Assembly (NCBI GenBank): GCA_022478985.1
Contig: JAKSZP010005268.1
Location: forward strand, 310,001 to 374,000
Direction: 5' to 3'
Source of the DNA: Massospora cicadina
Lineage: Eukaryota; Entomophthoromycota; Entomophthoromycetes; Entomophthorales; Entomophthoraceae
DNA: 64,000 nt
The position numbers and the translations under genes are program-made. Numbering within the stretch: position 1 is the stretch's first letter; the number at the start of each line of letters is the position of its first letter. The notes beneath the pieces are model-generated. The model searched no databases. It was not told the origin of the DNA and saw only the letters and a program-made list of their open reading frames with translations. This document shows positions 35,002 through 46,599 of this stretch, piece after piece.

Positions 35002-37600
35002 CTAGGCTCCTAGAGCCTTAGGCGAGGGAAGGGTGGAAGTGGTGTCAAGAAAGGGAGGGTATGTGCAAGCCATAGAGGTGCTTTAGTAATGACTTACCTA
35101 GGAGGGGCTGAAGATGTAGTGCAGTTCTATAGGGCTATCTTAAATTGGGCATAGAATTGGTTGATTATGCAGGGTAGAATCTACTCCTGTGGTTTGTATG
35201 CACCCCGTAGGAAAGAGATAAGGTTTGTCCATGAAGTAATAGGAAAGGCAGGACATTAGAGCCACTGTTGTCAGTCAGGTAGAGATTATTCAAGTATCAA
35301 TTCTTGGATTAAGTAATCAATCCACTTATGGTCCTGGAGAAGTAAATAGAGTCTAAACAGATAGGGGCAATACCTGGGCAGGTGAAGAATCTGTGAGGTG
35401 GGTATCACTAGGCTCTAGCATTGAGGACTCTCCAATGTTAGTAAATAGTAACTTCTGTCCCCTATCCTGTAGGAGCATTGAATTTCACAATACAAAGTGT
35501 TGGATTCTTTGACAATAGGACAGGGTGGTATATATCCTTTCATAGCCACTTAATGTAGATTCTCATAGATAATTAAGCTCAAGAGTTTATGATTAGATTG
35601 GAGGTCTGTACAGTGGGTTGAGCTAGTCGGGATGACTAAAACCCATTATAAAAAATTTTGTGACAACATTATTAGGATCATGGAAGTCACTTTTGTATGG
35701 AAAGAAGTAATAGATCCAAGCACTCAACTGCTTGAGATCCAGAAGAGCTTGTTTCTGTAGATTCTTATAGAAGAATATAGACGATGCCCAATGGGGTACA
35801 TTAGTCACTATTCAAGAGAGGTAAACAATACTCTAGGAAATCCCAAAAATGCAGACACTAATTGTCAGGATCTAGTCTCCCATTAAAGCATCAAACCATG
35901 TTCCATCAAATGATTGGATATAAAATTTTGAGATAGATTGAGGTGGTTGGGACTTAGTGCCTAAAAGTCCCAGACCGCATCACAGTGTGATCAAGCTATT
36001 GTAGTCAGTTCTGTGGGCGTATGTTTAAGCCCCATATCCAACAGCAAAGCAGCACTCTGAGACTCATATAGTGCTTTTAAAGGAGCAGATGTGAGCAAGT
36101 AGATTGTCCTTGGACAGGAGTAATATTCTCACCATCAGGGCCTGACCCAGAGGAGCATTTTTCTGCCAGTTTCAGTTGGAGATATTGCCATCTAACTCTA
36201 GTGTACAAGTCCTCATTGTCATTTGTTACAACTCCATATTTATTAGTGAAAACTCCTAGGTGGCGGAAAACCCCCAAGTTTGTAAAAGATCAGATGGCGG
36301 AGATAAGGTGGATGAGCCAATATGATCTACAAGTGTAACAAAGTTGTTGATCTTGGAAGTGGAAGCATTAGTGTAAATTATAAGAGTCACATCATTGAGG
36401 TTAAGATTTTCTAGCCATCCAAAAGTGATGGCTGTGTCATCACCAAAGGCCATGGTGCAGGTTAAAGTTTCCTGGGACCAGGTACCTAACAGACTGTCTC
36501 CTAATATGGCGGGAGGGAATTGAGGAAGATGTTGATTTGGATTGGGCATAGGGGGTCCCTTTAATTTATACTTTACTCAATTTGAAGCTGTATAAATCAT
36601 TGTAATCAACAATTTTATGAAAAGTTAGTCATAAAGCGCCAATATACAAAGCTTATCCATTAGTGGGATGTAAAAACAGTTTAATGAGACATGGATGTAT
36701 CTCCAAGCCGCTCAATCATAAGGCTTCCTATGTCCAGGAGAGCCACAATTTTGTTCGCCCTATGCGAGTTAGTGCCCAAAATTGTGTGTTATTATTTTAT
36801 ATTTTCCCACAGCGACCTTTCCAGAATCAAGCAATGTTGGGAGGGATAAAATATAGTGATATCTATTTCATGTTCTGATTTTCCAGGATCTTTGTAAATA
36901 TCTTGTGGTCCATGTTATTTCTATGTGATGGATTTCCAGTTGACCAGTCCTCACGGTCCAACTTTTTATTTTTTCTAGATGAGTGATAAAGACTTTAGGG
37001 TTTTAATAAAACCTCCAAAGTAGCAATTAATACTTTAAAAGGGTCTTATAAAATATTCTCCTAATGCTGCGGAGTCAAGGAGGAAAATTTCAAAGTATTG
37101 TCATTGGGACCAGGAGCTTTTTAATGAAGATATTGTAGAAAGATTTCTATACCCTCATAGTTGTTAACTGGTTTTAGAAGAGTTTCTTTAGACAATGGGT
37201 CAATAAGTGGCTCCAGTGCTTTCTACAGGAAGTCTTGGACGTCCAATAGAACCACCTAGCTGGCTTGAAGTAGACATAAGTAGAAGAGATACAGATCATG
37301 AATAATCATGTCTTTATTAATAACTAAGGTGTTACTGATCTTTTAATTATCTCCTGCATACTTGACTGGGATTTTTGATTTTGGAAGAATAAATGGATGG
37401 GGCGTTCCTACTATGCATGATATTGGGATGGTATAAATTTCATATTCTTTATTATTGGGAGGTGAGTTCCATGTGGATAGCCTCTTTAGGCTTCCTAGCC
37501 AGTGGAATGAGGCTGTTGGATGGCAGCTCCGGTTAAACTGCCTGATCCTTGCTTCAACATTTTTGACTCTGGTGCAATCATTGGTCATTCGTCTTTAGTT
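35002..37600 (-). pseudogene. Unidentified minus-strand coding-like region
   Basis: Open minus-strand segments lie at 37588-37343 (81 codons), 36549-36256 (97), 36277-36077 (66) and 35808-35623. The last three overlap or abut in different frames, as expected for one frameshifted protein. Readable parts include FGDDTAITFGWLENLNLNDV and VTNDNEDLYTRVRWQYLQLK. I cannot assign a family. The GDD triplet alone is not enough to call a viral polymerase, since neighbouring polymerase motifs are not seen. Confidence 0.3.
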
Positions 37601-38850
37601 AGTGTAAGCGACATGGTTTAGTCACATCTTAGTAGCTTTCCATCTATTATGGGGTCTTCTCAGGTGAGGGTGATGTAAATGCAAAGTACCTGAATGGTTG
37701 TTGTCATCTTTTTCTTCGTAAAAGGGTTGTTCTAGAGTTGGTGTGACCTTTGGACAAAACCTGTGCTACGGTTTGAGCTTGGTAGTCAGTATTATGGCGA
37801 TTGACATGTGTCCACATAAATTGTTATCATATGCTATGAGAAAAACTCTCTCAAAAGTAGGGAGTCACTCAGGGCTAGTCTATGCATGAAGCTACTTAAA
37901 GGAATTTCTTTAATACCGGATAATAATCATTTAATTTAGGTTAGACGTGAAGGGGGCAGAGCATCATTGAAGCCAGTGAAAATTTGTCCTTGTGCTGACT
38001 GGTGCAATGGCCTCCTTAGTAATGGGGTACGTATCATGGATACAACTGCAGGTAGTAGTAAAGTCCTCTCATGGGGATGTGTTGTATTGGAGATTGAGTT
38101 GGACAAGCTCCTCCAAAAGCCTGTTTTGTTTGGATCCTGCATAAGACAGGTAGATACTGGTAGCGAAGAAGAAGAAGTGTGTCAGACTTTGGCCATGATG
38201 ATATGGCTTCTAGGTGTGTTGAAAGAGTGGTTTTTAATTCTGGGATTTATGAAAAAAAGGGCGTCATTATTTTTATAGAAGAAGTGTCTATAAACTGCTG
38301 ATTATATGAAATATCTTCAGAACCTGCGACGTGTGGTCTTGGGCGGCAGCAAGGTTGATTCAAATAGAACTGATGTTGCAGAATATTATTTACTTGTTTT
38401 TGTTCTCAAAACCCATTCATATTTATGAATTGTAAAGCTATTGTGCTCCAATGTGGAATCACAGATGTTCTCCTCCACATACTGAGGGTGGAACATTCAT
38501 GGAATTGCAACGTGAGGAGGCTAGTTTTAGTTCCTTTAGCTTTACTTTGGTCATAAATCAAAGCAGAGCGCCCTGGGGGTTAGTAAAAATTTTGAGTTAA
38601 GGGCGGAGGACCTGTCCATACAACTTCAGATGCTGCCACCATTACATTGAAGGTGAAGGTCCTGAGGGTGCTCAATAGCCCCTTCCGTGGGATCCTCAGG
38701 TGGTGGGTTTGAGTTCACTGTGACCCAATATAAAACTTCACACATGGATTTTATGTTATAAGATGTTTGAGTGAGGGGACTCAACAATGTGACATATCCA
38801 GTATGGTCCACGGATGCCATTTATTTCCAGAAAGTTAAGCTTACTTTGAA
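37601..38850 (-). pseudogene. Minus-strand coding-like region, faintly capsid-like
   Basis: Minus-strand segments at 38820-38626 and 38142-37936 are open, with a further frame at about 38640-38580 (VVWTGPPPLTQNF). The run GYVTLLSPLTQTSYNI, then CEVLYWVTVNS, has the alternating pattern of a jelly-roll beta sandwich and superficially resembles picorna-like virus capsids. That is only a visual impression from a short, decayed segment. An unknown host or element protein is equally possible. Confidence 0.25.
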
Positions 38851-38989
38851 GCTAGGTATTGTGCATCACATCATTTGTGAGGACTGGTTGTTGCACTGTG
38901 GGAAATGGAATGGTAGCGGCTGACATGTGGCTCTTGGTGGGGAACAACATGCGCTTGGCCTGAAGAGATGAAGGTGCTGATAGGATAGA

Positions 38990-41050
38990 GGGTTTCCCCA
39001 CAGAGAGAAAAGCCTGAGAGCAAGTAAATCCATATTTTTGTTATGAGAAAAATTTGCAATAATAAGGCTCCGCTGGTGCGCCAGTCTGATGATATAAAGA
39101 TTACTAATAACTGCTTAATCACTTTCATGAGCTCACCAATTATGTCAAGTATATAATATGAAGTCCATGAAATTCAGTGAATCAGAAATATTCACTACGG
39201 AGCACTAGTGGTACTAGCATTCCCTGAGACCTACTCCCAAAATTCGATTGGCACACTGGTAACCATCATATTGATCTAAATTAGCGCAAGGCTTATCTTA
39301 CTCACTACGTTATTATCATCTGAAGTCAGTTTGTTGCTCCTATGGGTGACCCTCATGGCTCCAGGTGTATGAGCGGTTGGGATAAACACTAATAAAAATT
39401 CAATTGCCTGGTACGCCACTCCTAGAATTTTACACTCACCCCACAAATTTGCTCAGAGTCATACTAGGTAAATTACTGGTGGGTAAGTAAAGGGATTTTT
39501 TAGAGATAAGGCATACTGAATAATGTGGCTAGAAAAATGAGATAACACAAAGGGAAATCTGTTGTGAGGACGGATTTATGGTAGAATTAGATTGTTTGCT
39601 GTTGCTTCTCAATAGTTTAAGTTAAGTTCACATCATTGGATTAGCTTGTTAGGTGCTTTCACTTGAGATACTTATTCAATTGGCATATAAATCAAAGTGA
39701 TTGAGACGTTAAAGCAAATAGTGATAGTGAAACTTCTGCCATATTAGAGTATTAAGTTGACTTCACTCATGAAAAGGAAATTGTTTCGCTCATTTGTTTG
39801 TCCAAAGTGCAAAGATGTTTTTTGTTTGGTGGTGCTGTGGCGTCATCTATGTTCAAATCCCTAAAAACAAAACCTTTGAAAGATTACTCAACCCCAGAGG
39901 GCTATGTTGGGTTAATCATAGCTAAGGCTGACCTTTGCAAGGAATAACATTCCGACATTTAGCCCTTCCCAAGCCTTGATTATAGGGTGAAAGCCTTGCC
40001 AACATCCTTATCCTCCTCCCCCACACCGCTTCAAATTAGTCTCAGGATACTATAGTGACACACCAACAGAACCACTTGTATTGAGAACCACTGTTGCAGA
40101 TTTAAAAATTTAAATAGTAGGGGCACTTCAGCAGTATTATGCGATGATTTAGGATCACTTACACATGCTCATTCACCAACATAAGCTCACCTTTCACCAC
40201 ATTGTTGTAGCAGCAACTATCTAATCTTTAGTATATTGATGACTTCACCATGAATCAATTAATGGTATCATTAGGCCTGTAGCATTGGCTCAGAAAACCA
40301 CATTGACACACTGGTAACTTTACAAATAATCTCAAGTCACACATGGATGATCCTCTAAAAACATCTCATCATCCACGGTCAGTTCATTGCTCCCACGAGG
40401 TACTAGAGGCTCCAGGTATATTAGTGAGTGGCGAACCACTTTAAAAAATGTAAATATTTGGAGATGCCAATCCTCTGGAATTTTCTTCACTCAACCCTAA
40501 AAGATTTCAGAGTCAAACCACTAGGTAAATACAGGCGGGTAAATATTGACACTTTTTCTAAAAATAAGGCAGACTGAAATAGAGATGCCAGAAAAATCAA
40601 ATATTATAAAAGGAATTATGTAATAGAATAGAAATGCGGTATAATAGTAATTGCTCATCATGGAAGCGCAGAAGTGTTTGGTTGGCTCATGACATGATTA
40701 GGTTCGTTAAGAACTTCATCTTAGTCTTCTAAGTTGATCAACAAATAATATACTTCAATTTAAAATATGCTTAAACTAGTAATTTGTTGACAAATTGTCA
40801 GTATAATTAATCCAGACAGATCACTTTGCTCCTGGGGCGGAAAGTTTTTTTCTCAATAGACTCTCCTGATTCGAAAGAAGGTGTCTTGAATCTGAAATAT
40901 CGCGGCGTTGACATGTTGGTTTTTTAAAAATAAGCCTTATGCAAAATGACTTAATCCCATAGGTCAATGTCATTTTCAACCCTAGCCAAGGCTGACCTTG
41001 GCAAGGAATAAAACTTTTTAAAAAGTCCTTGGAGTAAGAGCGTAGTGAGA
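38990..41050. repeat. Tandem duplication, unit about 1.06 kb
   Basis: Two diverged direct copies run from about 39.0 to 40.05 and from 40.05 to 41.05 kb. Matching phrases lie about 1055-1064 bases apart: CACACTGGTAAC (39253 and 40308), GTCAGTT..TTGCTCC (39325 and 40379), and AAGGCTGACCTT (about 39924 and 40988). An LTR pair around a tiny interior is an alternative, but no TG..CA borders or flanking duplication are evident. On the minus strand both copies hold a short coding-like piece (RSNKLTSDDN; RGSNELTVDDE). Confidence 0.6.
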
Positions 41051-41059
41051 TGTGATGTT

Positions 41060-42660
41060 AAACTTAACCAATGACACAAATCCAAATTCAATTTTTCCCA
41101 CGTTGGAATGCCAACTAAAAGAACTCTGGGTCCACAGTATTGGCAAGTTGTAAAAGGTAGCTTTAACTCTTACTTAAGTTTGAATGGGTGTAGTGAGGCC
41201 AAGGGTGCCCACGGGATGTCAATTTGAGAAATATGAGGAATGGTCTGCATGAGCAGTATCACTGACGGCTACGTCAATATATCGGTCATTCATGGCTATA
41301 TGGATGGTTTTGTTAACTTGGAATGCTTTGTAAACCACCATGAGGTACATTAAGTAGTCTTCATAGTAAAATTCAATGGTTTTTCTTCCATAGTAGATGC
41401 AAACTGCATGAGTGAGGATAGATTGTATAAGAACCTTCTAATCTCTAGGCTAGGCCCACTTCATTTTGATATAAGCAATAAATGTCACCTCATATGGACA
41501 GCTTTTTCCATGGTGGGAGCCAGTGCTTTATGGCAAACCCGGTGACCCCTTGGTGTAATAATTCTTGCTTTGAGCAACAATTGCATGTGTTATGAGGGTT
41601 GGTGGCTTAATTGAGGTCACATGGTTACCTTTTTACTGGTATGCTTCAGTAGGTGCTGTAGCTGCCTGGCACTAGGGGTGATTGGTGAGCATCAAAACGT
41701 TGGCTTGACAAATTCAGAATGGTATCAACCTCAACCAATTGGAAGGAGGGTGATGATCCATACTCAGCCCAATCCATAAGTGAAAATTTGACTTGGTTAT
41801 TGGGTGATCTTCATTGGTTACATATGTTTATATTTATTACTTATGCTAAGCTGAGCTTGTTAACAGGGTGTGCCGGCTTACCAAAGTCTTCTTTTTAAAT
41901 AAAATTGGTGGCCTAGAATGATAAGGGAAAAATAATTAAAAGCATGAACCAGTATACCCTATTGGCCAAGGTTGAGTGACCCAAATGGGTACATCTTGAG
42001 TCATATTGGTGTGCTGATCCAATGTTGTGGCTGAGGGTTTAAAAGTAGAAATCAGATTGTTGCCTCTTTCTGGGGCGTAGAGGCTTTGCCATGATATCAT
42101 AATGGGCCTTGACATGTAGACTCATCAGGGGTGGTTTGTGTAAAGAGGTTTTGAGTGTCTTCCATGAGGGCAGCTACTACTGAGATAGAGCAGACAATTA
42201 TTTCTCCAATTAGGCAACCAGAAGGATGTTGTGAAGCAACGCGAGCTGTCCAGTGGGTGTGTGGGTTACATAGGTGTAATAAGGCAATATGATGATTAAT
42301 GAAGTGGCCACGTTTTGGGAGTAGCTGCTTTCATAGCTGTCATTTGAGAGTGGTGACTCTGTTATCACTGAGGTTGGCAACTAAGGGTTATAGGGATAAG
42401 TGTTTACTAAAATTGCTTATCCAGATTAGAGAATTTTTTTGTCATGGCTTGATGACATGATTGAGTGTACCAACTACAAGGATAAAGATGGTCGTCAGGA
42501 GGCCAAAAAGGTCAAGTTAGCAGGCCTTCATGACCTCACATACCCTGGACCAGCTCTGGATTCAGGACAGATATGCCCAGGTTGGTCTAGGTGATGTTCA
42601 TGATTCCCAGCCCTGTGTTATAGCAAGGGCGTTAAAACGCACTATCTAAGTCTTAACAGG
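41060..42660 (-). pseudogene. Unidentified minus-strand coding-like region
   Basis: Readable minus-strand pieces in shifting frames include GLLTTIFILVVGTLNH (about 42505-42455, possible membrane segment), GEIIVCSISVVAALMEDTQN (about 42210-42150), WAEYGSSPSFQLVEVDTIL (about 41778-41720) and YKAFQVNKTIHIAMNDRYID (about 41335-41270). They follow one another in order on the same strand, which suggests one long decayed protein or polyprotein. No family assigned. Confidence 0.3.
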
Positions 42661-44149
42661 GGCAGTTCAGTTTGTCTCACCAAACGGGGTTTTGAACCTG
42701 TTTAATTTTTTGATATTACATGATTGGGTCGGCTTTGCCTACAATCTATAACTCAAGTTCAGTCAATCTTGAGCTACAGTACCCTGTCTGGTGATAGGGT
42801 TTACCTATTGGGTCACTTAATCTTAGCACCAATTTACTAATTAACAATTCTCCCCCTATTGTTTATATATGTTTTATGAAACCAAAATTCCTCGTTAGTC
42901 ATCTTCATTAATTAAAAAATTCATGTGAGTTTACATTTTTTGTTATGGTTCCTTAAGTGAAACTGAGCGTGAACCTCCTCAAGGAGGTCTCTAACAACGT
43001 TGGCCGTTCTAATTTTACAACATTATCTACAAGATTAAGTGAACCATTGGGCCTCCTTGGTCCCCTCCATACTGAGGCACCCAAACCCTCCAGCATTAAT
43101 CTTCACTTGGTTATGGGCTCCCCAGTGGGGTCTGCCATTGTGTTAATATCTATTTGTTATCAACTACTCAATTCTCATTATGCACCCTTGCACTAGGTTA
43201 CTTTGGCTCAGGCACCCTTTGCAGTGCCCTGTTTACCATTATACTAACGACTAGTTCCCTGAAAGTGTGGCGGAGCATCTTTCACCACCTCTCTTGGAAT
43301 GGGAGAGTTACAGACACTCTCCTTATATCTTTAGCAGGTTTGCCTGCCATTAATAGTAGTCATTCAAAAATTCTTTAGTGGAGCGAAATTTCAAAGATAA
43401 TTTTGTTTTAAAATAATTCTTAGTATGAGAGAGATTGCGTTTTTGCTCTCTACTTTAAAAAGACAGTTGTTGGCCCAGTCCAGATGTCTTGTAGCTTCTC
43501 TGTTATCTCCCATGGACATGATACAAGAAAGGGGTTTCTACTATTCCAAATCCTGGTATTTCAGCTATGTTTAACTCTCATCTTGACTCTTTAAATGGTA
43601 GATAGTGTTCATAATTGCTTCCAACTTTTTCTTGATTAACTCATCAACCAACTTTTATAATAATTGCAATGGGAGAAATTATTAAAAAATGCGTAAAAAG
43701 AGAAAGTAAGGGTTGGTAGGACTGCTATTCGTTCTTAGAGCGCTTCAAAATGAAGCTTTTTTTAAATTGATGATAGATAAGTTTATAGGAAAGAAACGCA
43801 TAGAGAAACGTTTTGATGCTATTTTTGGCTTTTCATCATGACCTTCTCTGGTACTTCTCCTAAAGTTCCCTGAACTCATAAAACACTTACATTTTTGAGA
43901 GGATTTAAGTGGCAGTGTATTGTTGTTTCATCCCTACAATATTCTTCAGTCATTAGACTGCATTCTAAATGAAACTACCATTATTGGATAATAAACCTTG
44001 ATGGCATCTTATATCATCTGACCTAATTTTACAAGTACCATGCAGCAGATCCTGAAGTGTATGTCTTTACCACAGCGGTCTTGATAACAATTGTAATTAT
44101 CTGCTACTACAATGATGATCATATCTTGCTTTAGGCCATGGGTGAAGGT
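42661..44149. other. Coding-like debris left of the 44155 element
   Basis: A plus-strand frame is open at 42957-43196 and another at 43154-43378, while the minus strand is also readable in the same interval (e.g. NAGGFGCLSMEGTKEAQW about 43110-43055). I cannot decide the strand. Nothing is recognised. It ends at the target duplication CATAC (44150-44154). Confidence 0.3.
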
Positions 44150-44154
44150 CATAC
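44150..44154. other. Target-site duplication CATAC (left)
   Basis: Exact match to 51489-51493, directly outside the two LTRs. Confidence 0.9.
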
Positions 44155-45008
44155 TGTAAGTTCTGGGGAAAGTCCCCTGGGCGTTAATCAGGCCATTTTC
44201 CCATTCCCAAGCAAGAAGGTACCAAAGAGGATGGCTGTACCCCTCATTACTCAGGGCGATCTTGCCCAAATGGTAGATGAGCGCTGGGTAACAGCTCTTC
44301 TGCTTCAGATCCCTCCCCTGGTACCCACACTTACCTCAGCAGAACTGTAATGGGTAATTATTGAAATCTGTGCTGAGATTGCCAAAATTAAATTGATCAG
44401 GATAAATTTGAGTGGCAGTCAGCCCGATGTTCAAATTTCAAATGGTCAAAAAGGGATGAAGACTAATCTATCATCCAGAACGGCTGACAGTTTTGATTTG
44501 GCTAATACTATGATCAAAAAAGCTACCCCCTCTTTTAAAATTGTCAGGAGTCATCCCCAATAGGAAGGTAACAGCATCGGGCACCATTGATGAGGGTTCA
44601 AAGATCCTGTCAGCAAGTCGGGTGTTGTTCCCAAAGCAATGATTCTGACCAAATGAATGGCCCAGTGACTGAGCATGGGTGGTTTGGGCGTCCCAAGCAT
44701 GTTCCCAACCAAATGGGCCCACCCCTATGTGGGGTGGCCTTAAGGGATTCCCGCTGCTCGCAGGGCTAAAGCTGTTGCACCAACCAACAGAAATGTAGCT
44801 GAGCCTTGGTTCGGACATTTGAGGTCAAACTGACAGTGACTTGGCCTACCACCAAATTCTTAGATGTTGGTTCCCAGTGAACTTATCTGCCACATTCCCA
44901 AATAATCGCCAATTAGGTCAAAATGTGAGGGTCCCAATCCTGGCTTATCCCAGCATCAATCGACCACTATTTAATCTGTTGCATTGCACTGAGAAAATTG
45001 TTGGCTGA
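44155..45008 (+). pseudogene. Coding-like frame in the U3 of the LTR
   Basis: Both LTRs encode the same product in broken form. In the 5' copy, SPLGVNQAIFPFPSKKVPKR and TQGDLAQMVDERWVTALLLQ are open to a TAA at 44348. The 3' copy has CTGTTACAG there instead, but carries its own TGA (50209-50211) where the 5' copy has CAG. Farther on, the 3' copy reads EAMILFERMAQKLCMGGLGI, and LAYHQILRCWFPVN to a stop at 50908-50910. Complementary damage in the two copies argues for one ancestral frame of roughly 280 codons. Function unknown; no domain seen. A minus-strand frame (44818-44471) is also open and could be the shadow. Confidence 0.45.
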
Positions 45009-45588
45009 TTTTCTTCCTTTTCCTTTTCAATAAAATTTTGCCACTCAAAACCAATCAATTTTTATACAGTTGATTTTCTTCTGGCCACATCCCCAATGGC
45101 TTTTAACAAGTGGCCCATCGGTCCATACACTGAATGGGCTCTATCAGTACTCATGGTCACTATGGCCCCCACCATCATAGATTGGATTCAGCGAGTCAGA
45201 TAATTCTGGCAATTTAAACCTGCTGTCGTGAACTTTTGACAACAGTATACTGGGATCTTTTGGCCTTACATCCACCATCTTCAAGCAAGGATCCGCCTCC
45301 TTGTCTCCCCAGTCAAATCAACCCTGTACACTGGTGAACTTATTAGAACTATTTCTGTGACTCCACCCTCTGCAGTAAGACCTCCAGGGTCTGAGGCAAG
45401 CTCAATTTGGGTTGTTCTCAAGATCATATTCACTGTTGTTCTACACCAACGATTTGTCATTTCCCAGTGCCTGGCTCCATACAACATCATTCAGTCAGCA
45501 ATGCCTCTGGCATTCTGGCTTGCTTTTTGGGTGCTTACACATCCTGACTGGCAGGCTGGTCTAAACTTCTTCTACCATTTCCCTAACA
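44155..45588 (+). repeat. 5' LTR (1434 bp)
   Basis: Starts TGTAAGTTCTGGGG and ends TTTCCCTAACA. It contains a coding-like U3 frame up to a TGA at 45006-45008, then a pyrimidine-rich stretch and TTTATAC (45061-45067), a possible TATA box. The Gag ATG follows at 45096. No typical tRNA-complementary site (TGG..) follows directly; the next bases are TAATTGACC, so self-priming or a diverged site is possible. Confidence 0.92.
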
Positions 45589-46565
45589 TAATTGACCATC
45601 CATTGTTTCCAGCCACTTCCACCCTGCTCTTTGATGTGGGTGCTGCAGTGGTTACCAGTTACCAAATGAATGTGCAGTAAGTAACATGCTGTTTGTTGTT
45701 TGTTTGGTCACTTACCAATTTTGGGAATAGTATCCGCTCTACCTTGGAGAATCTTCTTCAGACTGCCCAAGCTGCGCAGATTGCTGCGCCTCCCCCTCCC
45801 ACTAGACCAGAAGGAAGCCCAAGTGTTCCTTCCTGGGAGATAGCCAATCAAGTTCTTAACGCCCTCACTGAGGTGCAAATGCATATGGCAATTGCGCTTA
45901 ATAATGCTTCCGCGTTATCTCATGCCCAGAAAGGGCTCACTTTGTTGGATGCTGTGGAAGGGGACACCCACCGCTGGGTTAGAGGCCTTCTGCACTCTTC
46001 CTCACAAGCAGGAGACCCCACTCCATTGATGTCTGTCATGTCAGCTGCCTTGAAACCCCCTGTTTCATGCTCAGACCACCTATTCAGATTGCTCCATGCC
46101 ATGCCTGAAGCCCCTAGCTTGGATTCTTTGATTTATACCTTCCGTGAACTGGCTCCCGCGCTGGTTCTCTCTATTGATATGCTTCAGGCAGTCTTTAGAT
46201 CAGGCTTGGATTCAGTTTCTGCTCACCATGAGGTCTGGTCCACCATCCACGAAACAGTAGATCAAATATGTGCAACCGCGACTACTATTAATGCCTTCCC
46301 CCTCCATGTTTCCCATTATCAGAAAGGAAATTTTACGATGGGATTGCTTAACAAAGATGTGGACAAAGTGTCTACCTTCAAACCAGCGGTAGACCCAGTT
46401 GCCAATCTGGTCGTACCTTTTGTGTCCAAGTTGGCTGACACAGAGTCACCCATAGATGAATCCGTGAAATTCAAGATGAAGAAGCCAGCTCCCCCGCCCT
46501 CATACTTCAATTTTCGCTCTGGCAAAAGCCCCGACCTTACCCCTAATTTGCCAGTTATTTCCTAA
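45096..46565 (+). pseudogene. Gag, starting inside the 5' LTR, possibly spliced
   Basis: One frame runs from ATG 45096, inside the LTR, across the LTR border at 45588 to a stop at 46563-46565. Breaks are a TAA (near 45204; TAC in the 3' LTR copy), a TGA (near 45237, in both copies) and TAA 45678-45680. The last lies within GTAAGT (45677-45682), and a matching AG ends at 45730, which would remove 54 bases in frame. The part from 45693 on is open for 290 codons. It is Pro/Ala-rich with helical segments (NALTEVQMHMAIALNNASAL) and a basic Pro-rich end (KMKKPAPPPSYFNF). The N-terminal half has hydrophobic stretches. I see no CCHC knuckle, which many chromoviral Gags have. Confidence 0.7.
45677..45730 (+). 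other. Candidate 54-nt spliceosomal intron in Gag
   Basis: Donor GTAAGT, an internal CTTAC that could act as branch site about 17 bases before the end, and acceptor AATAG. Size and signals are those of a short fungal intron. Removing it joins the LTR-encoded and internal parts of Gag in one frame and eliminates the TAA at 45678. Because 54 is divisible by three, the alternative is simply a stop mutation in a continuous frame. Confidence 0.45.
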
Positions 46566-46599
46566 GTCACAAAATAGTTAGTCAAATCTTCCAATAAAC

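Noticed and set aside
36256..36549. GDD triplet in a minus-strand frame, suggestive of an RNA-dependent RNA polymerase
   Set aside because: The flanking residues do not fit motif C and no motif A or B is recognisable at suitable distance, so the triplet is probably chance.
39000..41050. Tandem copies read as a small LTR pair (TRIM)
   Set aside because: No TG..CA ends, primer-binding site or flanking duplication could be placed.
44471..44818. 115-codon minus-strand frame in the 5' LTR
   Set aside because: The plus-strand U3 frame is supported by complementary damage in both LTRs; the minus frame is most easily read as its shadow, although it is not excluded.
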